A stretch of 64,000 bases of DNA, from NCBI GenBank assembly GCA_001282665.1, contig LN874948.1:192353-256352 (forward strand), given 5' to 3'. This DNA is from Clostridiales bacterium mt11 (lineage in GTDB: Bacteria > Bacillota > Clostridia > Tissierellales > Tepidimicrobiaceae). The notes beneath the pieces were generated by a model. That model saw nothing but the letters and a program-made list of their open reading frames with translations. It had not been told where the DNA came from and searched no databases. Position numbers and translations under genes: made by a program. Position 1 is the stretch's first letter; every line of letters starts with the position of its first letter. This document shows positions 16,433-24,968 of the stretch, in pieces.

Positions 16433-17779
16433 TTAAAAATCGTCTAAAGATAAATCGTCAAATGAAATCTCCTCTAGTTCATCTTCTTCAGTTTGAGATT
16501 CTTCGTCTTTTAAATAATTCTTATCTAATATCTTTATGAATGGATAATAGACTACACAGCCTAAAGCTAATAATAACACTTGGAATACTGATGCTTTTAA
16601 ACTACCCGTTGACAAATATCCTGAAAATCCTAAAGGTGTTGTCCATGGTAATGAAACACCATTAGTATAGGGTAAAAATCCTGTTTCAAATGCTATTGCT
16701 GATAAAATTGTATTCATCAAAGGTACTCCAATAAAAGGTATAATCATTACAGGATTTAATACAATTGGTAGACCAAATATAATAGGCTCATTAATTCCGA
16801 AAATACCAGGTACAATTGATAATCTTCCTAATTGTTTAATCCTTTGTGATTTACAAACTGTCATCATAAGAATAACTAAAGATAGAGTACTTCCTCCACC
16901 ACCAAATGTTTGGAACAAGTCAACAAATTGTCCTGTATATATATGAGGTAGTGGTAATCCTGCTTCAAATGCTGCTAAGTTTTCCATTGACAAAGTTCTG
17001 AATATTGGTGAGAAAACTGAATTTGCAACTGCAGGTCCATTTATTCCAAAGAACCAGAAAACGGAACAGGATACAACATAGACAATTTGTGCTCCTAAAC
17101 TATTTCCAACTCCCATTAATGGAGCTTGCAATACGGTATATATGAAATTATGTGCAGATTCATATGGGGTAAGTTCAAACCCAATTCTCGCCAAGAAGAA
17201 TACAAACATTACTATGGCACTTGGTATTAAAGCTGCGAAAGAATCAAAAACAGCAGGTGGTACTCCATGGGGTAGCTTTATTGTCCAGCCCTTCTTATAT
17301 GCCCAGTTGAATATTCGAACTGATAAAATTGAAACGATCATTGCTAAAAAAATTCCATTTGTACCTGTGTAAGAAAAGCTTATAGCTCTTACAAAAGATG
17401 GCCCTTCTACGCCTTCATATGGAATTGCTGTAGGCATTAAGATTATAAAAGATACCAGTGAAACAATTGCCCCTTGCATTTTATCTGCTCCTATTTCCCT
17501 AGCATAAGCATATCCTATACCAACCACCGTTAATATTGATATGATATCAAAAGTTGCTCGTGCAACGTTAGAAAAATAAGCTTCCCAGCCTTCTCCAAAT
17601 ATTTTTGCCCAAAACCCAGACCAACTTGGTATTGGAAAGTTTGCAAATAATAGAAATATAGAACCAACAATAATCAATGGAGTGGAAATTAGAAATCCAT
17701 CACGTATGGCAACTAAGATCTTGTTTTTGCCTAGTCTATCTGCAATAGGCATTAAAGCTTTTTCTAGTTTATTGAGCAT
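16433..17779 (-). CDS. PTS lactose/cellobiose family EIIC permease
   Basis: This 448-residue integral membrane protein is the sugar-translocating EIIC of the lactose/cellobiose PTS family. About ten hydrophobic segments are visible, starting with DGFLISTPLIIVGSIFLLF. The family motif PGIFGINEPIIFGLPIVLNP lies near residue 325, and FQTFGGGGSTLSLV near residue 290. The C-terminus ends in an unusual acidic tail (ESQTEEDELEEISFDDLS). It forms one transporter with EIIB (17782, 2 bases upstream) and EIIA (13316). The sugar is unknown; the glycosylasparaginase in the same operon points to a GlcNAc-containing glycoside or glycosyl amino acid. Confidence 0.9.
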   Translation of the reverse strand: MLNKLEKALMPIADRLGKNKILVAIRDGFLISTPLIIVGSIFLLFANFPIPSWSGFWAKIFGEGWEAYFSNVARATFDIISILTVVGIGYAYAREIGADKMQGAIVSLVSFIILMPTAIPYEGVEGPSFVRAISFSYTGTNGIFLAMIVSILSVRIFNWAYKKGWTIKLPHGVPPAVFDSFAALIPSAIVMFVFFLARIGFELTPYESAHNFIYTVLQAPLMGVGNSLGAQIVYVVSCSVFWFFGINGPAVANSVFSPIFRTLSMENLAAFEAGLPLPHIYTGQFVDLFQTFGGGGSTLSLVILMMTVCKSQRIKQLGRLSIVPGIFGINEPIIFGLPIVLNPVMIIPFIGVPLMNTILSAIAFETGFLPYTNGVSLPWTTPLGFSGYLSTGSLKASVFQVLLLALGCVVYYPFIKILDKNYLKDEESQTEEDELEEISFDDLSLDDF

Positions 17780-17781
17780 TA

Positions 17782-18114
17782 TTATTCCCCCTTCTTTTTA
17801 TGATTTTTCATCAATAATATTGCTTTTTTTAAAACTTTTTCCCCATCCATCATTCCATAATCAACGGAATCAATGACTCCAATTGGAACATCATAATTCT
17901 CTAATCTTCTTTTAGTATCCTCAAATAGATGTCTAACTTGAGGACCTAATAAAACACAATCTGGGTTCTTTTCCTCCATAGTCTTTTCTAAAATTTTAAT
18001 TGAATAGGCCTTTACCTCTATGGGTAGATTGTGCAACTCTCCAATATCTTGCATCTTCTTAGCAAGCATACTGGTACTCATTCCTTGATCACAAAATAGG
18101 TAAATCTTTTTCAT
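17782..18114 (-). CDS. PTS lactose/cellobiose family EIIB component
   Basis: This 110-residue cytosolic EIIB begins MKKIYLFCDQGMSTSMLAKKM. Cys8 in the FCDQGMSTS loop is the phospho-acceptor of the lactose/cellobiose EIIB fold. The DCVLLGPQVRHLF motif is also typical. It takes phosphate from EIIA and gives it to sugar bound by EIIC. The gene ends two bases before the EIIC start, so the two are translationally coupled. It lies downstream of the RDD membrane protein gene by 43 bases and has its own GGAGG site. Confidence 0.92.
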   Translation of the reverse strand: MKKIYLFCDQGMSTSMLAKKMQDIGELHNLPIEVKAYSIKILEKTMEEKNPDCVLLGPQVRHLFEDTKRRLENYDVPIGVIDSVDYGMMDGEKVLKKAILLMKNHKKKGE

Positions 18115-18157
18115 TTTTATTCACCTCCATCATTATTTTCATATATTAATGCAATTA

Positions 18158-18739
18158 TTAGCATTCCTCTTTTATGCTTAAAACTTTAGTACCTCCAATA
18201 TAATCATGGAGTGCCCTGTTCCTCTTTGAAAAAACAGCAAAAATTATGGATAGTATGGTAGTGCCAAAAGATATATATAAAAGTCCTGTATATATTAAAT
18301 CTGAACTTGTAATTATTAGTATCAACTGTCTTAATAAATCTCCACTGCTTACAAGCCCTCCTTCAACAATCATAGAACCTATAACCTCTCTTTTAATCAT
18401 TGTGTTTAAATCTACAGGACTGCCATCTATCTTTACAACTTTAAATCCCAATAACTTTTTCGCCAAAGTTTGTCCTTCAAATTTATATACAGGCAATATG
18501 ACATAGTAGAGTAAAACCATCAAAGTTCCCAGCAAACAAGCTAAAATTCCACTTATTTTTGATAGTCTAGATAACTGCTTAGTAATCTGAGTTTCACCAG
18601 TTTCTATACTATAGATAAATAAAATTGGTATATGAGCTAAAACTGATGATATATAGATATCAAAAATAGCGGCTATTCCTCTTTTAAATATGCTCACTCT
18701 TTCCAATTGTAGTGTATTAATTTCACTTTTGGTTTTCAT
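18158..18739 (-). CDS. RDD family membrane protein
   Basis: The 193-residue protein has an RDD domain with the R-x-x-x-x-x-x-D pattern in FKRGIAAIFDIYISSVLAHI near residue 18. Four hydrophobic segments follow, then the conserved YVILPVYKFEGQTLAKKLLGFK region (given in part) and the closing NRALHDYIGGTKVL motif. RDD proteins are poorly understood; some are Na+/H+ antiporters and others assist transporters. Placement between the separate EIIA and the EIIB gene of a PTS operon is unusual and suggests a link with transport. It starts 10 bases after the EIIA stop. Confidence 0.85.
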   Translation of the reverse strand: MKTKSEINTLQLERVSIFKRGIAAIFDIYISSVLAHIPILFIYSIETGETQITKQLSRLSKISGILACLLGTLMVLLYYVILPVYKFEGQTLAKKLLGFKVVKIDGSPVDLNTMIKREVIGSMIVEGGLVSSGDLLRQLILIITSSDLIYTGLLYISFGTTILSIIFAVFSKRNRALHDYIGGTKVLSIKEEC

Positions 18740-18748
18740 AGTAACCCC

Positions 18749-19210
18749 CTATTGAATGTCTGAATAGTCACAAATCAGTTGGACTAGCTCTTTCTTTGTA
18801 TTAGCATCCAACAGTTTTCTTACCAATTCTACATCTCCTAATGAAGAAAATAGCTGTCCTATCATATTCAATCCTTCCCCCATTTCGGCATTTTCAGGGA
18901 TGACAAACATGATAATAAGCTTTACCAAGTTCCCCCCTTCATCCCAAATAAAAGCATCTTCTGTTTTTAAAATAGCTACTGATGTTTTTGCTACATGTTT
19001 AGACCAACCATGGGGAATTGCTAAATAATCTCCTGCAAAGGTAAAACCTCTGCTTTCCCTTTCATATATATCCTCTATAAAACCCGCCTTATCCAAAACA
19101 GCTCCTAAATCTACTAATAACTCTGACAGCTTATCTATAGCTTCTTCCTTAGAGTCTATATTAAAATCTATAAGAATATTTTCCTCGGTAATTAGACCTT
19201 TATTTCCCAT
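18749..19210 (-). CDS. PTS EIIA, mannitol/fructose type (free-standing)
   Basis: The start is set at ATG 19210 (MGNKGLITEENI), 6 bases after AGGAGGGG; an earlier ATG sits inside that site. The 153-residue protein has the EIIA-mtl fold with the phospho-acceptor His in DYLAIPHGWSKHVAKTS. Its start overlaps the end of the PRD regulator gene by 11 bases. MtlR/LicR-type regulators usually carry this EIIA as their own C-terminal domain, and the regulator here lacks it. The pair therefore looks like a split regulator, with this EIIA acting in signal transfer rather than sugar transport. The cognate transport EIIA is the lactose-type one at 13316. Confidence 0.82.
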   Translation of the reverse strand: MGNKGLITEENILIDFNIDSKEEAIDKLSELLVDLGAVLDKAGFIEDIYERESRGFTFAGDYLAIPHGWSKHVAKTSVAILKTEDAFIWDEGGNLVKLIIMFVIPENAEMGEGLNMIGQLFSSLGDVELVRKLLDANTKKELVQLICDYSDIQ

Positions 19211-21020
19211 ATTGCCCCTCCTCATCTAATCCTTTTCTTATCAAAAGCCTTATAAGTTTTGATAGATAAGTATAATTAGAATAGTTGACAGCAATTATAC
19301 GTTTTTCCATATCCTCTTTCTCAATCAAATATTCTTTAGCTGAATCATCTTCGGTCACTGTAAGGTATATATAAGTATTATCTTCAATATGAATTAGATT
19401 GTCCTCGATAAGTAAACTTTTAAATTCTTCTATATCCCTCTTGTTGTCAATAAACCTTAGCGGAATATCCTCATACTTCAAGGAAGAGGATTCTCTCTTA
19501 CCTTTTAATATATTCTCTATGTAATTTTTTACATTTTCTTTATCTATTTCATTCAAAAAAGCTGATACCATCAAATAAGGTCTATTTATATCTAAATCCA
19601 CTGTGGAAACTATTAAATCTACTTTATCTAAATCGACATTATTAATTGAATTAGACGAAATTATCCCTGACATTTCAATATTGTTGAAAGATTTTACCAG
19701 TCTTGTAGCTAATAACTGGCTAGTCCCATAGCCGCTATGGCATATTACTACTGTTCTAACCTTTATAGTTCCATCAATCTTTTCATTTTCAGAAATAAAA
19801 TAGGATAGAATATACGCTATCTCATGGTCATTTATCATATTTATTCCATATCTATTACAGATTAAAAAGCAGCCAATCTTCACTATAAAAAATTCTTCTT
19901 TAAATTCCCTAAAGAAATCCTCCAATAATGGATTTTTAATTTGAATATTATACTTTGCTCTATTCAGCATTGGTCTTATATGTAATAACAATTTATCGTA
20001 TAAACCAAGGCTTAAATCATAATTTACTTCTGACATCTGAGATATAATATTGATCAAATCCTTAGTAAAATAGATATAGGATAAATCAGTTTCTTTAGTG
20101 TTCTTTTTGTCATCATCATCAAAACTTAAACCTATTGATATTAAATATTTATATACATAGGCTGCTTCCTGTTTGTTAATTTTAATATTAAATTTCTTTT
20201 CTATTTCCTCAATTAAGTAGATGGCACTGTTGTATAGCCTTTCGTTCATCACGAGTAATGAATCATTTTCATCCAAATTATCATCAATATAATTTCCATT
20301 GATTATCCTATTAGTCATAATTGCCAAATGACTTAATAGATTTGTATAGTAGGGTTCATATATTACCAACTTCAATTCATTCTCCAATTGATTTAGCAAA
20401 TCTTCAAAAAAGGAAACAGATTTATTATTTAAAATAGTATTGATTTCAGTAATGTTAAGTTCCTTATGTCGGATATTTTGATATTCCATTATATAGCTTG
20501 GATTGATTTTTACGTACTCTTGAATGGTAGAAACCAAAGCTTTTCTAATATTTATTTCACTGCCGACTATCTTCGTTCCCTTTAAGGTTTTTGAAAGCTC
20601 CAAGTTATATCTATTCAAACTCTCCTGCACTTCATTTAAATCATTGTTAATAGAGGTCCTACTGACCATATATCTATCTGAAAGTTTCTGGATTGTAGTA
20701 TACTTGTTCGTGTTTATAAGTAGATTTAATAAAATTTCAGTTCTCCTATGCTCTACAACCTTATCTCCATCAAACAATACTATATTATTCAATATATTAT
20801 TTAGCTTGTCTAGTTGAGGTGGGGTATAGCATAACCTGATGCCCATGCCCTGTTTTCTATCTATACTAACACCAATAGAATTAATAACCTCCTCAATATC
20901 ATCAAGATCCTTTGATATCGTTTTCACCGATGCACCAAGTATATTAGAAAAATATTTAATTGGCTGATACTCATCTTGAACTATTAATTTTTTCAATAAA
21001 TCTACTTGTCGCTTATTCAT
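19200..21020 (-). CDS. PRD-containing transcriptional regulator (BglG/MtlR/LicR type)
   Basis: This 606-residue regulator begins with two helix-turn-helix regions (about residues 5-60 and 85-140, the second with LSDRYMVSRTSINNDL). Two PTS regulation domains follow at about 175-275 and 285-395. An EIIB-like domain with VICHSGYGTSQLLATRL near residue 420 comes next. The last 110 residues do not show an EIIA His motif. Such proteins activate their PTS operon when the PRDs are phosphorylated by HPr and dephosphorylated by the cognate EIIB. The gene is first in the operon, so it probably activates its own transcription unit. Confidence 0.87.
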   Translation of the reverse strand: MNKRQVDLLKKLIVQDEYQPIKYFSNILGASVKTISKDLDDIEEVINSIGVSIDRKQGMGIRLCYTPPQLDKLNNILNNIVLFDGDKVVEHRRTEILLNLLINTNKYTTIQKLSDRYMVSRTSINNDLNEVQESLNRYNLELSKTLKGTKIVGSEINIRKALVSTIQEYVKINPSYIMEYQNIRHKELNITEINTILNNKSVSFFEDLLNQLENELKLVIYEPYYTNLLSHLAIMTNRIINGNYIDDNLDENDSLLVMNERLYNSAIYLIEEIEKKFNIKINKQEAAYVYKYLISIGLSFDDDDKKNTKETDLSYIYFTKDLINIISQMSEVNYDLSLGLYDKLLLHIRPMLNRAKYNIQIKNPLLEDFFREFKEEFFIVKIGCFLICNRYGINMINDHEIAYILSYFISENEKIDGTIKVRTVVICHSGYGTSQLLATRLVKSFNNIEMSGIISSNSINNVDLDKVDLIVSTVDLDINRPYLMVSAFLNEIDKENVKNYIENILKGKRESSSLKYEDIPLRFIDNKRDIEEFKSLLIEDNLIHIEDNTYIYLTVTEDDSAKEYLIEKEDMEKRIIAVNYSNYTYLSKLIRLLIRKGLDEEGQYGK

Positions 21021-21144
21021 AATTACATTAATCCTTTCTAATTAAAATTATATATATATGTCTCCCACAAATCTATTACATATGACTTCCCTAATGATAA
21101 GTAAAATATGTTCAGTTGAAAAATAGATTTAAAAATATCCAAAT

Positions 21145-21176
21145 AAAAACCCAGCAATTTATTATAGCTGAGTTTT
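21145..21176 (-). terminator. Hairpin with T-run upstream of the PRD regulator
   Basis: On the minus strand AAAACTCAGC pairs with GCTGGGTTTTT around an 11-base loop. It lies about 125 bases upstream of the regulator start and downstream of the stronger terminator at 21278. It may be a backup terminator for the methyltransferase cluster or an attenuator in the PTS leader. Confidence 0.45.
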
Positions 21177-21277
21177 AAATAAAATTCTACTTACCATCAT
21201 GATAAGGGGACGGAGGCTATGTCATGTATATTATATATAAGTAGAGATGAAATTTCATCTTCTTAAAATATTAAAAT

Positions 21278-21321
21278 AAAAGAGGCTGTTTCAAAATATT
21301 CATCTTGAAACAGCCTCTTTT
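21278..21321 (-). terminator. Intrinsic terminator ending the methyltransferase operon
   Basis: A 17-bp stem (AAAAGAGGCTGTTTCAA / TTGAAACAGCCTCTTTT) directly follows the stop of the short UroD-family gene. Confidence 0.85.
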
Positions 21322-21322
21322 A

Positions 21323-22201
21323 TTATTTTAAAAATTCTATGGACCAAAGAGTAGAATCTTTTAATTTCAAAGGTGTTCTTTTGATACAGTTGTGTCCAAT
21401 AATATTTATATCCTTCCTATTTTCTAAAACATACTCTATGGCATTACCATAGGTTATGTCTTCCTCAAACTTTATAGGATAGGATTTTATAAATCCCATA
21501 TTCTGAAAAGCCGTAGATGTCTTTCCACAGATATGCAGTATACTTTCACCTAGTTCACCTTCCATATACTTTAATATATTGTAAGTAGACCTTCCGCTAA
21601 ACTCTGTATATATTTTCGGTCCAACTATATCCTTAGAACCTACAGGATCCCCATAGGATATTATCTTTGCCCCTCTTTTTATTCCTTCTTTCATATATCT
21701 TATAATATTGTCTTCCATAATTTTTAAAAATTTATAGACCATTTCCTTATCCTTTCTTATAGCCTTGTAGAATACTCTTGAATCCACGAGAGATGTGGTT
21801 ATAGTAAAAGGTCCTTCCACATTTAATGCCACGGTTTCTCCTTGTGAACTCAATATTTCTACAGCTTTTAAAACTTCATTTATCCTTTTTTGAGTCAAAT
21901 CTATTTCGCCAATTTCCATCAATTCCTCTATGGAATTAAAAGCATAACTTTCCACTCTAGGACCTGCCTTTGCATCTCCTAATTTGATATTTCCACCTAA
22001 TGCTTCTGCTTCTACTGTATTACAAAAGGGAAGTTTACATAAAGTATCCTTCTTATCTTCTTTCAATTCTTTTGATAGAGCTATTATATATTCAGCTTTA
22101 GTATGAACTTCTGGAAAGCTGAGACCTGTTCTATTTATTATGCTCTCAGGTATTTCCTCCATCTTATCATTTACGCATTTGAAATCCATCATTTCAGTCA
22201 T
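21323..22201 (-). CDS. Short UroD-family corrinoid methyltransferase-like protein
   Basis: The start is set at ATG 22201 (MTEMMDFKCV), 6 bases after AGGTGA. At 292 residues it is about 60 shorter than the three other UroD-fold proteins of this cluster. It lacks their N-terminal R-x-x-x-G-x-x-x-D-R-I/L-P segment and has a trimmed C-terminus. It keeps the zinc-site HICGKT motif (LHICGKTSTAF) and a late Cys in IIGHNCIKRT, so the His-x-Cys...Cys ligand set of MtaA/MtbA methyltransferases appears intact. It overlaps no gene and follows CobW by 18 bases. A catalytic methyltransferase or an accessory role are both open. Confidence 0.75.
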   Translation of the reverse strand: MTEMMDFKCVNDKMEEIPESIINRTGLSFPEVHTKAEYIIALSKELKEDKKDTLCKLPFCNTVEAEALGGNIKLGDAKAGPRVESYAFNSIEELMEIGEIDLTQKRINEVLKAVEILSSQGETVALNVEGPFTITTSLVDSRVFYKAIRKDKEMVYKFLKIMEDNIIRYMKEGIKRGAKIISYGDPVGSKDIVGPKIYTEFSGRSTYNILKYMEGELGESILHICGKTSTAFQNMGFIKSYPIKFEEDITYGNAIEYVLENRKDINIIGHNCIKRTPLKLKDSTLWSIEFLK

Positions 22202-22219
22202 ATTTATCACCTATTCAAC

Positions 22220-23125
22220 TTATTTAAAAAGCATTTTTATTTCTTCCTTTTTCAGCCCTTTTCCTATAAAACATATTTTTTCTATATCCTTTAAACTACT
22301 CCTATTTATAATGTATTGCCCATTTACATAGTTGAACTCCATTATCCCATAGTCATCCTTTATAAATCCTTTCCCTCTTAATACCTTTCCAAAATCACCT
22401 GAATACAACTTATTCAATATATTCTTCAATTTATCCTTAGATAGACTATTTTCAGCTACAACCGAAAGACTATTTATATCGTGAGGTAGATTACAATCCT
22501 CTATAATTCCTATACTATCAATATCCTTGTTAATCTCTCCATCCAATAATGCCTTCAATGTTTCCCATGAAAAGTTTTCCCAAACATCCGTTATCATATA
22601 GGCATCTGGGTTTAACTCCTTCAATGAATCTAAAATCTTACCTATAGTATCATCAGCAATCTCCGTTGTCTTGCTTAAAATTAAAGTAGAAGCACATCTT
22701 ATCTGATCTTGGAAAAAGTCACCAAATACATCTAATTGATCGATATAGTTCATACCATCTATGATGGTTATCAGAGAACTTAAAGTACATTTTTCTTTAA
22801 TTCTGTCATTTTTCATTATATTAATTATTTCACTTAAAAGTCCTATGCCTGTTGGCTCTATAATTATATGTTCTGGATTCATATTGTCCAATATCTTTAA
22901 TACTGCATCCATAAAGTTTGTTTTCAAACTGCAGCATATGCATCCTTGTTCTAGTTCTACCACATCAAAGCATGAACCCTTTATTATATCTCCATCTATC
23001 CCCACTTCTCCAAATTCATTTTCTAAAACGACTATCCTCTCATCCTTCAAACATCCTAATAATTTCTTTATAAAAGTAGTCTTTCCAGCTCCTAAAAAGC
23101 CCGATATTATATGAACTTTTGTCAT
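22220..23125 (-). CDS. CobW/G3E-family GTPase (metallochaperone-like)
   Basis: The 301-residue protein starts with HIISGFLGAGKTTFIKKLL, the G3E P-loop. It has the family CxCC metal-binding motif in EQGCICCSLK near residue 62. Walker B lies in HIIIEPTGIG and the NKxD-like region in LILSKTTEI. G3E GTPases deliver metal to target proteins (zinc, nickel, or cobalt-linked). Here it lies inside a corrinoid methyltransferase operon, between the activator and the short UroD-family gene. That suggests it loads zinc into the methyltransferases or helps corrinoid loading; this is inference. The CobW C-terminal domain is short. Confidence 0.85.
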   Translation of the reverse strand: MTKVHIISGFLGAGKTTFIKKLLGCLKDERIVVLENEFGEVGIDGDIIKGSCFDVVELEQGCICCSLKTNFMDAVLKILDNMNPEHIIIEPTGIGLLSEIINIMKNDRIKEKCTLSSLITIIDGMNYIDQLDVFGDFFQDQIRCASTLILSKTTEIADDTIGKILDSLKELNPDAYMITDVWENFSWETLKALLDGEINKDIDSIGIIEDCNLPHDINSLSVVAENSLSKDKLKNILNKLYSGDFGKVLRGKGFIKDDYGIMEFNYVNGQYIINRSSLKDIEKICFIGKGLKKEEIKMLFK

Positions 23126-23138
23126 CTAAACAACTCCC

Positions 23139-24950
23139 TTATCTAAAAGTCAAACATCTAGTAAATAGCTTTTCATAGCCTTCCTTTGTAGATAGCTCAA
23201 AATACTCTATATCCTTAGCCGCATCTTCCATTTCTTCTCTTGCATCTTTAGACAATAGACACATCATAGCTCCAGTTTTAGAGGAGTTTCCTATATAATT
23301 TATCTTGTCCTTTAAATTCTCTGGTATAATTCCAACTCCAGTTAAACTACTTATCTTCAAATGCTTTCCAAACTGCCCTGCTATAACTACACTATCAAGG
23401 TCTCCTATACTCATACCCATAAAATCTACAAGAGCATAGAAACCAGAGGAAATGGCTCCTTTAGCCAATTGGATTTGACGAATATCCTCTTGGGATAAAG
23501 AGATTATTTCATCACCATTTCTATATATAATAACCTTTCTCTTCTTGTCCTCTTCTACTAGATGTTCAGCTAATATATGACGTCCTTCTTTCTTTAAATC
23601 CTCTTTTCTATTCAATCTTCCAGATTTCTTTATAAGTCCTCTTTGATTCAGCTCAGCCATAGCTTCCAATATACCACTGCCGCATATTCCTATAGGCTCT
23701 ACATCTCCAATTACTTGAAGGGCAACTCCATCTTCATTAAACTGTATCCCCTCAATGGCTCCTTCTGCCGCCCTCATACCACAGCTTATATTGGCTCCTT
23801 CTAGTGCTGGACCTGCTGCACAGGAACACGACGCTAACTTCCCTCCTTTAGACAGTATCATCTCTCCGTTTGTTCCAATATCGATAAAAAACACATTGTC
23901 TTTAGTGTGCTTCAAACCAGCTACCATAGCTCCAGCTACAATATCAGCACCAATAAAACTAGAAACTCCAGGTAGACAGTATAGCCTTCCAAATGGTGAA
24001 ATTTCAAGTCCAATGCTCTTAGCCCATAAATTTTTCTCCTTGGAAAAGATTGTTGCATAAGGAGATTTTCCTATGGTATTAGTATCAATTCCTAATAGCA
24101 GATGCATCATAGTTGCATTAGCTCCTACAGCTATCTCATAGACATTTTGAACATCTACATTATTCTTATTACATAGAGTTTCTAATAGAGAGTTTATACA
24201 GTCTACTACGACTTTTTGCAATAGATAAAGACCATTTTCCTTCCTCTTTACAAAATCTATACGAGATAGTACATCGAGTCCATATTCCTTCTGAGGATTT
24301 ATAGAAACTTCTGAGTTCATCTCCTTACCAGTGTTTAAATCTATAAGGGATACAACTATTGTGGTAGTTCCAATATCCACCGCGGCTCCATATAGCTTTT
24401 GTCTTGTATCCCCAGCCTCTACTCCAATCAATTCATCGCCATAATATACCAAAGTGTTTTTTTCTTCTTGATGTATATTGGCTAAAGCTTTTAAAAAACC
24501 AATATTATTATGATTTAATTCCCTACCTACAGCTTTTTGTAATACTTCCTCATAGGAAATATTGTTTTCCAAGGTAGGCTTTTCTAAGATAACAACTTCC
24601 TTATGTATAACGGGATTCAACTCTATATCAGGTATATAGCCCTCTGATAATCCCTTATAATTTTTCTCTTTTTTATCCAAGAGTTTTACACATATATCCC
24701 CCTTCGGATAGACAAAACAACTAAGCCTTATACTCTTATCTATTTCGTCTTTAGAAAGGTGTTTTAGTTCATCTTCCGTACAATCCTCTAGATTTCCTTC
24801 TAATATCTGTACCTTACATTTTCCACAATATCCTTTTCCACCACAGGGGCTTTCTAAACTCAATCCATTCTCTTGCAATATATCAAGAAGGCTTTTACCT
24901 TCTTGACAATTGTAGGCTATATCTTTATCTTGTATTTTCAATATGCTCAT
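23139..24950 (-). CDS. RACo-type reductive activator of corrinoid proteins (2Fe-2S ferredoxin plus ASKHA domain)
   Basis: The 603-residue protein begins with a plant-type 2Fe-2S ferredoxin domain. Its ligands are Cys36, Cys42, Cys45 (SPCGGKGYCGKCKV) and Cys78. A linker domain and an ASKHA ATPase-fold region follow, with AAVDIGTTTIVVSLIDL near residue 190 and FFIDIGTNGEMIL near residue 350. This is the architecture of RACo/RamA-like activators. They use ATP and low-potential electrons to return inactive Co(II) corrinoid to Co(I). It is the only such activator in the window and sits between UroD-family genes, so it should serve the corrinoid protein at 27146. It follows the 24969 gene by 18 bases. 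Confidence 0.88.
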   Translation of the reverse strand: MSILKIQDKDIAYNCQEGKSLLDILQENGLSLESPCGGKGYCGKCKVQILEGNLEDCTEDELKHLSKDEIDKSIRLSCFVYPKGDICVKLLDKKEKNYKGLSEGYIPDIELNPVIHKEVVILEKPTLENNISYEEVLQKAVGRELNHNNIGFLKALANIHQEEKNTLVYYGDELIGVEAGDTRQKLYGAAVDIGTTTIVVSLIDLNTGKEMNSEVSINPQKEYGLDVLSRIDFVKRKENGLYLLQKVVVDCINSLLETLCNKNNVDVQNVYEIAVGANATMMHLLLGIDTNTIGKSPYATIFSKEKNLWAKSIGLEISPFGRLYCLPGVSSFIGADIVAGAMVAGLKHTKDNVFFIDIGTNGEMILSKGGKLASCSCAAGPALEGANISCGMRAAEGAIEGIQFNEDGVALQVIGDVEPIGICGSGILEAMAELNQRGLIKKSGRLNRKEDLKKEGRHILAEHLVEEDKKRKVIIYRNGDEIISLSQEDIRQIQLAKGAISSGFYALVDFMGMSIGDLDSVVIAGQFGKHLKISSLTGVGIIPENLKDKINYIGNSSKTGAMMCLLSKDAREEMEDAAKDIEYFELSTKEGYEKLFTRCLTFR

Positions 24951-24968
24951 ACTCTTTCACTCCATCTA

